Shown: positions 18,644 to 28,265 of the stretch, one piece after another | How the letters are laid out: every line of letters starts with the position of its first letter | Numbering within the stretch: position 1 is the stretch's first letter | Assembly: GCF_004297405.1 (NCBI RefSeq) | Contig: NZ_SCVC01000035.1 | Location: forward strand, 29,250-93,249 | Length of the DNA: 64,000 nucleotides | From: Reyranella sp. | GTDB lineage: Bacteria; Pseudomonadota; Alphaproteobacteria; Reyranellales; Reyranellaceae | Reading direction: 5' to 3' | Notes under the pieces: model-generated | The model's database searches: none | What the model saw: only the letters and a program-made list of their open reading frames with translations | What the model was told of the DNA's origin: nothing | Made by a program: the position numbers and the translations under genes

Positions 18644-19932
18644 CAGGTCGGTCCTTTCTCGGAGCCAAGCTTGTCGATCGCCTCTTCGTAAGCGCGGGCG
18701 AAAGCCTTTCCGAACACACTGTCGAAATCGTCCGAGAGGGCCTGGGTTACGGTTCTGTGGTGTTGCACGAAGGCCTCCCATGCCGCGGCCTTCTTTTGGG
18801 CAGGATGGATATGCAATGCACTCGCCGCCACCTTGCGCTCGACCGAGCCGGGGTCGAACTGGGCGAGCAAGACTCGCACGGCCGTCTGCATCGCAGAGAT
18901 CGTCGCCAATTCGTGTATGCGAAGATCGGCAAAGGCTTCGGCAATGGCGTCTTCCGGCGCCATGCTGCCGCGCCGCCCTTCGCCCAGAAGAGTGGCCAGC
19001 GCATCATCGTCGTCGAGTGAGAACTTGAGCGGGTTGTTGCCCGTCGGGCGGATCATCGTTTGCTCGATGCGGAACTCGTCCTTGATGCTGGCGCGCGCGA
19101 TCAGGGTTTGCCGCAGCCCGGTCACGGTGGCGCGCAGGGCCGCGCCGATGCGCTCCAGCGTCTTCTCCGGGTTCGTCAGGCTCCCCTCGATGAGCCCCAC
19201 GCCGCGCAAGAAAGCCGCCGCGAGACGCGCATCGTCGGCCGTCCGGGCGGCCGGCGGTTCGGGCTTGAGTGGAGCAGGTGCGGCCTGTTCCTTCGGCACC
19301 CGCTCCTTGGGCGTGGGTGCGGCAGGACTCGACGATGCAGGGCGCGGGCGTCTGGCCGCTGGCGCCTCGACATCCCAATCGTCGGGAATGATCGAGACCG
19401 GCGGCATGCGGAAGGCGCTGTCCAGGGCCGGCGCGTGATCCGGCTGCGTCGGCAGGCCGGGAAATGGCTCCGCACTGTCGTGCATGGGATCGAAATCTGG
19501 CGGCAGAAGCGGCGAGTTGGGCGTGTCCAGGAATGAGTCGGAGTCGACCGGACGGGCATCGTCGAAAGAATGGTCGGCGCGCTGCATCACGGGCCCGCGG
19601 GCGATTTCTTCTTCTTCCTCGTCGATCGTGATTTCAATTTCATACAGGCCGAACTTGATCCGGTCGCCATTGCGTACCTTCTGAACGGCGCCGCGGCCTA
19701 TGGGATCGTTGGCCTGATTGAGGAACGTGCCATTGGTGCTGAGATCGTGGATCGCCCATTCGCCGCCGCCGTAGACCAGCATGCAGTGCTTCTTCGACAG
19801 GTGCCGGTCGGGGTCGGCGATGACCCATTCGTTGTCCTGCCCCCTGCCAATGGAGAACTCTCCGCCGCGGACCTCGCGTCGCTGAGGCGCCACACTGTCG
19901 GGGCAACGGATCATGGCAAGCTTCAGGGTCAC
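18643..19932 (-). CDS. tagH: T6SS FHA-domain protein TagH (ImpI)
   Basis: The protein has an N-terminal FHA domain (residues 1-95; FSIGRGQDNEWVIAD, HLSKKHCMLV, STNGTFLN), a Pro/Ala-rich linker (about 100-240) and a C-terminal T6SS-FHA helical domain (about 245-429; WEAFVQHHRTVTQAL). TagH reads threonine phosphorylation placed by PpkA and removed by PppA. The GTG at 19932 is chosen because AGGAG lies about 10 bases ahead; the upstream GTG at 19944 would overlap that site. First gene of the minus-strand T6SS operon. Confidence 0.9.
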   Translation of the reverse strand: MTLKLAMIRCPDSVAPQRREVRGGEFSIGRGQDNEWVIADPDRHLSKKHCMLVYGGGEWAIHDLSTNGTFLNQANDPIGRGAVQKVRNGDRIKFGLYEIEITIDEEEEEIARGPVMQRADHSFDDARPVDSDSFLDTPNSPLLPPDFDPMHDSAEPFPGLPTQPDHAPALDSAFRMPPVSIIPDDWDVEAPAARRPRPASSSPAAPTPKERVPKEQAAPAPLKPEPPAARTADDARLAAAFLRGVGLIEGSLTNPEKTLERIGAALRATVTGLRQTLIARASIKDEFRIEQTMIRPTGNNPLKFSLDDDDALATLLGEGRRGSMAPEDAIAEAFADLRIHELATISAMQTAVRVLLAQFDPGSVERKVAASALHIHPAQKKAAAWEAFVQHHRTVTQALSDDFDSVFGKAFARAYEEAIDKLGSEKGPT

Positions 19933-20181
19933 GTGAGCGCGCACTCCTGACGGACGTCGGAAAATATTAGTCGTGGAACCTGCAATCCGGCAATCGTATT
20001 TGGCCCAAATGCTTACTGGACGGTGCTCAATCGGCTTTGGCCAGGTGCCTCCTAAAGTTGTATTCTCTTACTGAGAAACTACCCGTCGAAAGCAAGTAGC
20101 GCCGCATTGAGAGTTGACGGCCCAGGCAGGCGCCGCCAATCTCGCAGGAGAGTCACTCGACGTTCGAAAGAATTTGTCGCC

Positions 20182-20964
20182 ATGTGCCTTGTCCCGTCGC
20201 AGACCATCTTGAGCACGGACGAGGTGGGAAGCGTCGCTCCGCCCATCTTCACGTCCGTGGGATTGGACGCCGTAAACGGTCCTGGTGACGTTTTCGTTAT
20301 CCAATCCCTGCTCAACAAGAGATTGCCCAAGCCGCACACCGAGGTTCCCGTCACCGGGAACATGGACCCGGGCACCATCCTCGCGATCAAAGCCTTCCAG
20401 GCGGTCATGATGAACATGAACCCGCCGACCGGCCACGTGGCGCCCGGCAGTCCGACCTACTACGCACTGGCTGCCCGCCCCCTCGTGACGAAGGAGAAGC
20501 CGCCGCCGACCCGGTTTGGCCATGTCGGTATCGTTCCCCCGGATGTGATCGACGCGGCCAAGGCGTCCCAGCGTCGATTCGGGATCCCGGCCTCGATTAC
20601 CCTGGCTCAATGGATCGTCGAGAGCGCCTGGGGCTCGGCCATGCCGCCGGACAGCAACAACCCTTTCGGCATCAAGGCGCTGGACAATCAGCCCGCCGTC
20701 GAAAGCGAGACGCGGGAGGTGATCGACGGAAAGGTCGTGACGATCGTCGCCAAGTTCCGGCGTTTCGCCAGCCTGTCGGAAGCTTTTGAACTGCACGGAA
20801 AATTGCTGTCGACCGGCTCGCCCTATCGGACGGCGATGCAGGTCGTCGCGAACCCTGAGGCATTTGCAGACGCACTGACGGGAGTCTACGCGACGGATCC
20901 GCAATACGGCACCACACTCAAGTGGGTGATGGAGAATTACAAATTGAGGCAGCACGACAGTTGA
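20182..20964 (+). CDS. Glucosaminidase-domain protein with peptidoglycan-binding-like N-terminus, candidate T6SS effector
   Basis: This protein is about 260 residues from the ATG at 20182. The N-terminal half resembles a peptidoglycan-binding-1 fold (DVFVIQSLLNKRLPKPHTEV, then LAIKAFQAVMM). The C-terminal half is a FlgJ-like glucosaminidase domain (ITLAQWIVESAWGSAMP with the catalytic Glu, then NNPFGIKAL). No signal peptide is seen, which would suit a T6SS cargo. It is divergent from tagH and has its own upstream region of about 250 bases. No immunity gene with a clear signature lies beside it. Cell-wall remodelling for T6SS assembly is an equally possible role. Confidence 0.78.
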   Translation: MCLVPSQTILSTDEVGSVAPPIFTSVGLDAVNGPGDVFVIQSLLNKRLPKPHTEVPVTGNMDPGTILAIKAFQAVMMNMNPPTGHVAPGSPTYYALAARPLVTKEKPPPTRFGHVGIVPPDVIDAAKASQRRFGIPASITLAQWIVESAWGSAMPPDSNNPFGIKALDNQPAVESETREVIDGKVVTIVAKFRRFASLSEAFELHGKLLSTGSPYRTAMQVVANPEAFADALTGVYATDPQYGTTLKWVMENYKLRQHDS

Positions 20965-21122
20965 GCCGCATAGCAGCACGACTGTTGCAAAAAGTTGACC
21001 ACGATATGTGGCTTTTGGGCCACACTAGATGTTCGGCCGCGACAGAACGCGGGAGACAGGCAGCCAAACTATCGCGGTACGTGTAAAGTGTTTTCAGACA
21101 GCGTCGCAGGGGAGCTCCGCCG

Positions 21123-22085
21123 ATGAAGAAGGCAGTATGCGTCGTGGCAGCAGCTATTTTGCTGCCCTCAGCTGGTCACGCTCAGGAAATCAACCCGTTG
21201 CCCGGTCTCTATGTTGGCGCCGGCGGTGGTCTTGCCTGGTTCCTCAATACGAGTTCGAGTGCCGGCGGCTCGATTTCCAGTTCGACTGGCTGGGCTGTCG
21301 GCGGCTTGGTGGGCTACGACTTTGTCGGCCCGCGTATCGAACTCGAAGTTGCCTACGGTCAGGTCCCCATAACGGCGAGCCTGCCGATCGCCAATTTCAA
21401 CGGTACGGCCGGCCAGCTCCAGATCATGGGCAAGGTGCTCTACGACTTCTTCCCGGCTTCGGCTTTCACGCCCTATGTCGGCGCCGGCGCCGGCATCGGT
21501 TTCGTGGACAGCAACACGGCCTTGGGCAGCACTGTGTTCGCCTATCAAGGCATCCTTGGCCTCGGCTGGAACATCGACAGCCAGTGGCGCATCGCGCTCG
21601 AGGGCCGGTACGTCGGTACCACGAACCCCAACGTGACTGTCAACGGCGTGAACGTCACGTACAACAACAACAACTTTGCGGCGATCATGGGCGTGCAGTA
21701 CAAGTTCGCGCCACCAGCCGCCGCGGCGCCGCCGCCGGCGCCCGCCCCCGTCGCACCGCCTTCCTTCATGGTGTTCTTCGATTGGGACAGCTCGAGCCTG
21801 TCGCAAGCATCCTTGAATGTCATCAAGCAGGCGTCCGATGCCTACAGGAGCAAGGGCAACGCGCGCATCACAGCAACGGGTCACACCGATACGTCGGGCT
21901 CGGAGCAGTACAACATGGCACTATCACTCCGCCGCGCCAACGCCGTGAAGGACGCTCTGGTGCGCAATGGCGTGCCGGCAACGGCGATCGCCGTTATCGG
22001 CCGTGGCGAGCAGGGCCTGCTGGTGCAGACCGGCCCGAACGTCCGCGAACCGCAGAACCGCCGCGTCGAGATCGTCGTCCAGTAA
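21123..22085 (+). CDS. OmpA-family outer-membrane protein
   Basis: This 320-residue protein has a clear signal peptide (residues 1-21; cleavage after AGHA), a beta-barrel with alternating aromatic strands (about 25-195), an Ala/Pro hinge (about 197-215) and an OmpA C-terminal domain (about 218-320). The C-terminal domain carries the peptidoglycan-binding pattern TGHTDTSGSEQYN and NRRVEIVVQ. It ties the outer membrane to peptidoglycan. The gene has its own terminator and is probably monocistronic; a 6-base inverted repeat lies at 21007-21024 upstream. A link to the nearby T6SS is not shown. Confidence 0.88.
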   Translation: MKKAVCVVAAAILLPSAGHAQEINPLPGLYVGAGGGLAWFLNTSSSAGGSISSSTGWAVGGLVGYDFVGPRIELEVAYGQVPITASLPIANFNGTAGQLQIMGKVLYDFFPASAFTPYVGAGAGIGFVDSNTALGSTVFAYQGILGLGWNIDSQWRIALEGRYVGTTNPNVTVNGVNVTYNNNNFAAIMGVQYKFAPPAAAAPPPAPAPVAPPSFMVFFDWDSSSLSQASLNVIKQASDAYRSKGNARITATGHTDTSGSEQYNMALSLRRANAVKDALVRNGVPATAIAVIGRGEQGLLVQTGPNVREPQNRRVEIVVQ

Positions 22086-22109
22086 AGCAGGCGACAGGAT
22101 TACGGAAAG

Positions 22110-22135
22110 GCGGCCCGCACGGGCCGCTTTTTCTT
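22110..22135 (+). terminator. Rho-independent terminator after the OmpA gene
   Basis: A GC-rich stem (GCGGCCC, short loop, GGGCCGC) is followed directly by a T-rich run (22128-22135). It ends the OmpA-family transcript and lies just before the converging gene that stops at 22142. Confidence 0.85.
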
Positions 22136-22141
22136 TGTCCG

Positions 22142-22936
22142 CTAGATAATCTTGATCACATACATGGTGCCGATGTTCGACTTGGCCGTGGCACGGATGT
22201 GGGTCTGGATGTCCTTGATGAGCTGAGGCTCGAACATGTTGAGCTTTGCCTTGTCCGAATACGGTGGCGTATTTGGATCGACGATGAAAATGCAGCCGTT
22301 CGTGGCCTCCTGCTTGTGCAAGTCCACCCTGACCCGACCTTTGTCATACCAGCCGAGACTGTCGTCGATCATCAGACCGAAATACTGGATATCGAAGTTC
22401 TTGTTGCGATAGAGCGTCACCGGCCGACCATCCCAGGCATCGTAGACTCTGTTGGCCGTGTGCTCCGTCCACATATGCGGGTTCTTGCGGCTTGGATCGG
22501 TGATGGATATAGGGCGCTGGAGCAAAGCAGAGCCGATCAGCTTGCCGGTATGATCGAACACCGCAAGCAAGTCGTTGTTGTCGAAGACCATGGTCACGCC
22601 GCCCGAGCTGCTGGTCGTCGTGCCGCCAGCGATCATCAACCGGCTGGCGTCCTTTCCGAAGTAGTAAGGGTCGAGGAATCCCTCGCCACCGCCCTTGATC
22701 ATGAAGAACTGCAGCCCCTTCGCGCTGCCCAGGACGGCGCGCTTGCCACCCGAAGCCTTGGAGATCAGCTCCTTGAGATAGGCGTCGTTTTTCATAGCGA
22801 TCTTGGCGAGGTTGCCGAGGTCTCCATCCACGATCGCTTCGTCGATCCGGAACTTCGGCCCTGCTTCAGCAGCGGTGGAGTAGATATGGCTCGCCATAAG
22901 GGCGCCCTTCGCGAGAACCGGATTGGGTCCAGGCAT
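22142..22936 (-). CDS. Unknown protein with possible L,D-transpeptidase-like Cys motif
   Basis: This protein is about 264 residues from the ATG at 22936; the ATG at 22897 (MASHIYST) is an alternative. No signal peptide or membrane segment is evident. The best landmark is VDLHKQEATNGCIFIVDP (about 209-226), which resembles the His...(S/T)xGC active-site block of YkuD-type L,D-transpeptidases, though the usual HGC is NGC here. The middle part (about 60-150) is Gly/Ser-rich and not recognised. Its position next to a glucosaminidase and a T6SS makes a cell-wall effector thinkable, but the function is open. Confidence 0.62.
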   Translation of the reverse strand: MPGPNPVLAKGALMASHIYSTAAEAGPKFRIDEAIVDGDLGNLAKIAMKNDAYLKELISKASGGKRAVLGSAKGLQFFMIKGGGEGFLDPYYFGKDASRLMIAGGTTTSSSGGVTMVFDNNDLLAVFDHTGKLIGSALLQRPISITDPSRKNPHMWTEHTANRVYDAWDGRPVTLYRNKNFDIQYFGLMIDDSLGWYDKGRVRVDLHKQEATNGCIFIVDPNTPPYSDKAKLNMFEPQLIKDIQTHIRATAKSNIGTMYVIKII

Positions 22937-23231
22937 CCTGGCTATCCTTCGATTGACGCGTTGGCGTGATGCTGAGTTGAAGCGACAGAGCGATTGCGGA
23001 CAGTACCAGAAATGGCGAACCGGAGCGGCTAAAAGAAAGAGCCGGGCGGTTGATAATCGCAACAGAAGCCCAACGAAGTCCCAGCATATTGTCAAACAGA
23101 AGCATTCTCCGCATAGTGTGACCTGAAGGCTCCAACGGTTGCGGCGACCCTACGAGAACGCTGGCGCATTTTAGTCTTTCAGGCGGCGGTATTCTTCGAG
23201 TCGCGGACCGGGACATTGTCTGAGAGGGCGC

Positions 23232-24467
23232 ATGTCGAACGGACGCAGCATCACCGTCTTGCTGGTGAGCACCTGGGCCTTCATGATCTGCTTCGCGGTC
23301 TGGATGATGTTCGGCGTCATCGGCATCCCGATACGGCAGGAACTGAAACTCAACGCCACCGAATTCGGCTTGCTGACCGCAACGCCCGTGTTGACCGGTT
23401 CGCTGTTCCGCTTGCCGCTCGGCATCTGGACCGACCGCATCGGCGGCCGCATCCTGATGACACTCCTGCTCCTGGTTTGCGCCTTCCCGCTGTTCCTGGC
23501 GTCGTATGCCACCGCGCTCTGGCAGTTCCTGCTGCTCGGCTTGGCACTCGGTCTCGTCGGCGCTTCGTTCGCCGTCGGCACTCCGTATGTGGCGCGGTTC
23601 TTTCCAGCCAATCGACGCGGCTTTGCCATGGGTTTCTTCGGAGCCGGCACGGCGGGGGCTGCGCTCAACATGTTCGTCGCGCCTGCGATCATGAACGCCT
23701 ATGGCTGGCAGGCGGTGCCGCGTGTCTACGCGGCGGGGCTTGCAGCCACCGCCGTCCTCTTCTGGCTTCTCTCCGCGCCCGATCCAGGTGCGGGCAAGGG
23801 CGGTGCATCGTTTCGCGCCCAGCTAGCGGTGATGAAGGACAGGCGTGTCTGGAAATACTGCCAGTACTATTCGATCGTGTTCGGCGGTTTCACGGCGCTG
23901 TCGATCTGGATGCCACAATATTTCGTCAGCGAGTATGGCTTCGCTGTTGCGCAGGCTGCACTGCTCGCCGCTTGCTTCTCGCTGCCCGGCGGCCTGTTGC
24001 GCGCCGTCGGCGGTCTATTGTCGGATCGGTTCGGCGCTCACAACATCACCTGGTGGGTGTTGTGGACGGGCTGGATCGCACTGTTCCTTTTGTCTTATCC
24101 CCATACAGACTTTTCGATCCGCACCATCGACGGTTCGCGCGACTTCACCATCGCACTATCGCCGTGGATGTTCACCCCGCTGCTCTTTGTCGTGGGCGTA
24201 GCTTTCGCCTTCGGTATGGCCTCGACCTTCAAATACATAGGCGACGATTTCCCGGAGAACATGGGTGCGGTCAGCGGCCTCGTCGGCATGGTCGGCGGTC
24301 TCGGGGGCTTCCTGTTGCCAATCATGTTCGGTGGCCTGCGCGACTGGCTGGGCTTCAATTCGAGCTGCTTCATGCTGCTCTATGGCATCGTCTCGGTATC
24401 GTTGTTCCTGAACTATCTGACTGAAGTACGCCGTGTTCCGGTGATGGGGCAGCCGTCCAGGACATAG
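23232..24467 (+). CDS. narK: Nitrate/nitrite MFS transporter NarK
   Basis: This 411-residue protein has about 12 membrane helices and belongs to the nitrate/nitrite porter family. It shows the conserved Arg-containing helix (LTGSLFRLPLGIWTDRIGGR, about 56-75) and Gly-rich nitrate signatures (GFFGAGTAGAALNMF and GAVSGLVGMVGGLGGF). It precedes narG by 42 bases and so belongs to the nar operon. One NarK domain is present, not the double NarK1-NarK2 fusion. The start ATG has AGAGGG just ahead. No convincing FNR box was found in the 295 bases upstream. Confidence 0.9.
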   Translation: MSNGRSITVLLVSTWAFMICFAVWMMFGVIGIPIRQELKLNATEFGLLTATPVLTGSLFRLPLGIWTDRIGGRILMTLLLLVCAFPLFLASYATALWQFLLLGLALGLVGASFAVGTPYVARFFPANRRGFAMGFFGAGTAGAALNMFVAPAIMNAYGWQAVPRVYAAGLAATAVLFWLLSAPDPGAGKGGASFRAQLAVMKDRRVWKYCQYYSIVFGGFTALSIWMPQYFVSEYGFAVAQAALLAACFSLPGGLLRAVGGLLSDRFGAHNITWWVLWTGWIALFLLSYPHTDFSIRTIDGSRDFTIALSPWMFTPLLFVVGVAFAFGMASTFKYIGDDFPENMGAVSGLVGMVGGLGGFLLPIMFGGLRDWLGFNSSCFMLLYGIVSVSLFLNYLTEVRRVPVMGQPSRT

Positions 24468-24509
24468 TCAGTTGCCATCGCCTGGCTGGCCGCCAAAGGA
24501 GAAAGCCGA

Positions 24510-27500
24510 ATGAGCCATTTCCTGGAGCGCCTCACCTACCTTTCGAGGAAGCGTGAACCTTTCTCCGAAGGGCTCGGCGAAACGCGTGACGAGGCCCGCA
24601 CCTGGGAAGAAGGGTATCGGCAGCGCTGGCAGCACGACAAGATCGTGCGCTCCACCCATGGCGTGAACTGCACCGGCTCCTGCAGCTGGAAGATCTATGT
24701 CAAAAGCGGTGTCGTCACTTGGGAAACGCAACAGACTGACTATCCGCGCACGCGCCCGGGCATGCCCAATCACGAGCCACGCGGCTGTTCGCGCGGCGCC
24801 TCCTACAGCTGGTATCTCTATAGCGCGAGCCGCATCAAGTATCCCATGGTGCGCGGGCGTTTGATCAAGGCCTGGCGCGAGGCGCGCAAGGCGCACGAGC
24901 CGGTCGAGGCCTGGGCCGCGATCATCGGCAATTCGGAGACGGCGAGGGGTTACAAGTCGATGCGCGGCCATGGCGGCTTTGTGCGCTCGACCTGGGATGA
25001 GGTCAGCGAGATCATCGCCGCGGCCAATGTGCATACGGTGAAGACGTTCGGGCCCGACCGCGTCATCGGCTTCTCGCCGATCCCGGCGATGTCGATGGTC
25101 TCCTACGCAGCCGGCGCGCGCTATCTCAGTCTGATCGGCGGCACGCTGCTCTCGTTCTACGATTGGTACTGCGATCTGCCGCCGTCCAGCCCGCAAACCT
25201 GGGGCGAGCAGACCGACGTGCCGGAATCCGCCGACTGGTACAATTCCGGTTACATTATCGCCTGGGGTTCGAACGTGCCGCAGACGCGGACACCCGACGC
25301 GCATTTCTTCGTCGAGGCCCGCTACAACGGAACCAAAGTGATCGCGGTGACGCCGGATTACGCCGAGGTCGCCAAGTTCGCCGATCTTTGGTTGCATCCC
25401 AAGCAGGGCACCGACGCGGCGCTGGCCATGGCGATGGGGCACGTCATCCTGCGCGAATTCTTTCTCGATCGTCAGGAGCCGTATTTTCAGGAATACACGC
25501 GCCGCTACACCGACCTGCCGATGCTGGTCACGCTGCGCAAGGACGGCGAGCGCTTCGTACCGGATCGATACCTGCGCCAGAGCGACCTGCCGCATGCGCC
25601 GAAATCGGATCGTGCTGCCTGGAAGACGGTGGCGACGACCGAGGACGGCGGCGATCTCGTTATCCCGAAAGGGTCGATCGGCTATCGCTGGCCGAAGGAT
25701 GGCGAGCCGACAGGCCGCTGGAACCTCGAGCCGAAGGACGGCGAGACCGGCGAGGACGTGCAACTGGCGCTGAGCCTGTTCGAGCGCAAGGATGAAATCG
25801 TCTCCGTGGCGTTTCCGTATTTCGGCGGCAAGGCGACTGAGCACTTCACCGCGAACGAACAAGGCGGCGACGTCCTGGAGCGCAACGTGCCCGCGCGCCG
25901 CCTCAAGCTTGCCAACGGCGAAACCTACGTCGCTACCGTGTTCGATCTGCTCTGCGCCAACTACGGATTGGACAGGGGACTGGGTGGCGATTGCGCCAAG
26001 GGCTTCGATGACAACGCGCCCTATACGCCGGCATGGCAGGAGAAGATCACTGGCGTTACGGCGGAGCAGGCGATCGTCGTTGCGCGCGGCTTTGCCGGCA
26101 ATGCCGCCAAGACCAAGGGCCGCTCGATGGTCATCATCGGGGCCGGCATGAACCACTGGTACCACCAGGACATGGGCTATCGCTCGATCATCAACATGCT
26201 GATGATGTGCGGAACCGTAGGCGTCTCAGGCGGTGGTTGGGCGCATTATGTCGGCCAGGAGAAACTGCGCCCGCAGACGGGTTGGACGATGCTCGCCTTC
26301 GCGCTCGACTGGGCGCGTCCGCCACGGCAGATGAATGGCACCTCCTTCTTTTACGCCCACAGCGACCAGTGGCGCTACGAACGGCTCGATGTCGCCGAGA
26401 TGCTATCGCCGCTCGCCGATCCTGCGCCCTATCGCGGCAGCATGATCGACATGAACGTCAAGGCCGAGCGCATGGGCTGGCTGCCCTCGGCGCCGCAACT
26501 CGGCGTCAATCCGCTGACAGTGGCAGCGCAAGCGCGCAACGTTGGCGCCGAGGTGAAGGACCATGTGGTGGCGGGCCTCAAATCCGGCGCGCTGTCGATG
26601 GCCTGTGAGGATCCCGACAATCCGGCCAACTTCCCGCGCAACCTGTTCATCTGGCGCTCCAACCTGTTCGGGTCGTCGGGCAAAGGGCATGAATATTTCC
26701 TGCGTCATTTCCTCGGTACACGCCATGGCCTGCAGGGCAAGGACCTCGGCGAAATGGGCGGGGCGAAGCCGCAAGAGGTCGCCTGGCACGAGCCAGCGCC
26801 GGAGGGCAAGCTCGACCTCGTCGTCACACTCGACTTCCGCATGTCGACGAGTTGCCTCTACTCCGACATCGTGCTGCCGACCGCCACCTGGTACGAGAAG
26901 AACGACCTCAACACCTCCGACATGCATCCCTTCATCCATCCGCTGTCGACGGCGGTGGACCCGGTGTGGGAGGCACGCAGCGACTGGGAAACCTACAAGA
27001 CCATTGCCAGGAAGTTCTCCGAACTGGCGGTCGGTCACTTGGGCGTCGAACATGACGTCGTCCTGACCCCAATCCAGCACGACACACCTGGCGAACTTGC
27101 TCAGCCTTTCGACGTGAAGGACTGGAAGAAGGGCGAGTGCGAACTCATTCCCGGCGTAACGGCGCCGCAAATCGCGGTGGTCGAACGGGACTATCCCAAC
27201 ACCTACCGGCGTTTCACTGCACTCGGCCCGCTTGCCGACAAGCTCGGCAATGGTGGCAAGGGAATTTCCTGGCAGACCGGCGACGAGGTTACCGGTCTCG
27301 GCGAGCTGAACTATCGCATCAACGACGGCGGACCAACTAACGGGCGGCCGCGCATCGACAGCGACATCGATGCTGCCGAGACCATCCTCTGCCTGGCACC
27401 CGAAACCAATGGCGAGGTGGCGTTGAAGGCATGGGCGGCGCTCGGCAAGGTGACGGGGCGCGACCATAGCCATCTGGCGCTGAAGCGCGAGGATGAGAAG

Positions 27501-28265
27501 ATCCGCTTCCACGACATCCAGGCACAACCGCGCAAGATCATCTCCTCGCCGACCTGGTCGGGCATCGAGAGCGAGCATGTCAGCTACACGGCCGGCTACA
27601 CCAATGTGAACGAGCTGATCCCGTGGCGCACGCTCACCGGCCGCCAGCAATTCTATCAGGATCATCGCTGGCTGAGGGATTTCGGTGAAGGCTTTGCCGT
27701 CTACCGACCGCCCATCGATACCCGCTCGGCCGCCGAGATGATCGGCGCGCGTTCCAACGGTGAGAGGGAGATCGTGCTCAACTTCATCACGCCGCACCAG
27801 AAGTGGGGCATCCACTCGACTTACACCGACAATCTTCTGATGCTGACCTTGTCGCGCGGCGGGCCGATCGTGTGGATCTCGGAAAACGACGCCAGGAAGG
27901 TTGGCATCGTCGACAATGACTGGATCGAGCTGTTTAACCTCAACGGCGCGATTGCCGCGCGCGCGGTGGTGAGCCAGCGCGTCAAGGACGGCATGTGCAT
28001 GATGTATCATGCACAAGAGAAGATCGTGAACGTACCGGGCTCCGAGATCACCGGCCTGCGCGGCGGCATCCACAACTCGGTGACGCGCGCGGTGCTGAAG
28101 CCGACGCACATGGTCGGCGGCTACGCCCAGCTCTCCTACGGCTTCAACTACTACGGCACCGTCGGTTCGAACCGCGACGAATTCGTCGTCGTGCGCAAGC
28201 TCCGCAAGGTCGACTGGCTCGACCACAGCAATTCCACCGAAACCGCGCACAGGAAGGTCCGCTGA
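24510..28265 (+). CDS. narG: Respiratory nitrate reductase alpha subunit NarG
   Basis: This protein is 1251 residues, full length for NarG. The [4Fe-4S] ligands HGVNCTGSCSWK (about 50-61) carry the His-Cys-Cys pattern of the FS0 cluster, and the Mo-bis-MGD binding domains follow. The N-terminus lacks a standard Tat signal, as expected for cytoplasmic-facing NarG. It reduces nitrate to nitrite with electrons from NarHI. The stop overlaps the narH ATG by one base (TGATG). Confidence 0.96.
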   Translation: MSHFLERLTYLSRKREPFSEGLGETRDEARTWEEGYRQRWQHDKIVRSTHGVNCTGSCSWKIYVKSGVVTWETQQTDYPRTRPGMPNHEPRGCSRGASYSWYLYSASRIKYPMVRGRLIKAWREARKAHEPVEAWAAIIGNSETARGYKSMRGHGGFVRSTWDEVSEIIAAANVHTVKTFGPDRVIGFSPIPAMSMVSYAAGARYLSLIGGTLLSFYDWYCDLPPSSPQTWGEQTDVPESADWYNSGYIIAWGSNVPQTRTPDAHFFVEARYNGTKVIAVTPDYAEVAKFADLWLHPKQGTDAALAMAMGHVILREFFLDRQEPYFQEYTRRYTDLPMLVTLRKDGERFVPDRYLRQSDLPHAPKSDRAAWKTVATTEDGGDLVIPKGSIGYRWPKDGEPTGRWNLEPKDGETGEDVQLALSLFERKDEIVSVAFPYFGGKATEHFTANEQGGDVLERNVPARRLKLANGETYVATVFDLLCANYGLDRGLGGDCAKGFDDNAPYTPAWQEKITGVTAEQAIVVARGFAGNAAKTKGRSMVIIGAGMNHWYHQDMGYRSIINMLMMCGTVGVSGGGWAHYVGQEKLRPQTGWTMLAFALDWARPPRQMNGTSFFYAHSDQWRYERLDVAEMLSPLADPAPYRGSMIDMNVKAERMGWLPSAPQLGVNPLTVAAQARNVGAEVKDHVVAGLKSGALSMACEDPDNPANFPRNLFIWRSNLFGSSGKGHEYFLRHFLGTRHGLQGKDLGEMGGAKPQEVAWHEPAPEGKLDLVVTLDFRMSTSCLYSDIVLPTATWYEKNDLNTSDMHPFIHPLSTAVDPVWEARSDWETYKTIARKFSELAVGHLGVEHDVVLTPIQHDTPGELAQPFDVKDWKKGECELIPGVTAPQIAVVERDYPNTYRRFTALGPLADKLGNGGKGISWQTGDEVTGLGELNYRINDGGPTNGRPRIDSDIDAAETILCLAPETNGEVALKAWAALGKVTGRDHSHLALKREDEKIRFHDIQAQPRKIISSPTWSGIESEHVSYTAGYTNVNELIPWRTLTGRQQFYQDHRWLRDFGEGFAVYRPPIDTRSAAEMIGARSNGEREIVLNFITPHQKWGIHSTYTDNLLMLTLSRGGPIVWISENDARKVGIVDNDWIELFNLNGAIAARAVVSQRVKDGMCMMYHAQEKIVNVPGSEITGLRGGIHNSVTRAVLKPTHMVGGYAQLSYGFNYYGTVGSNRDEFVVVRKLRKVDWLDHSNSTETAHRKVR

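Noticed and set aside
23036..23052. Possible FNR box (TTGAT-like) ahead of narK
   Set aside because: Only one half matches the consensus; the second half does not, and it lies about 180 bases from the start.
26403..28250. Open frame of 615 codons on the minus strand opposite narG
   Set aside because: It lies wholly within narG, has no family signature and arises from GC-rich third positions. The same holds for long antisense frames opposite narH, tssF, the flavoprotein and the first T6SS genes.
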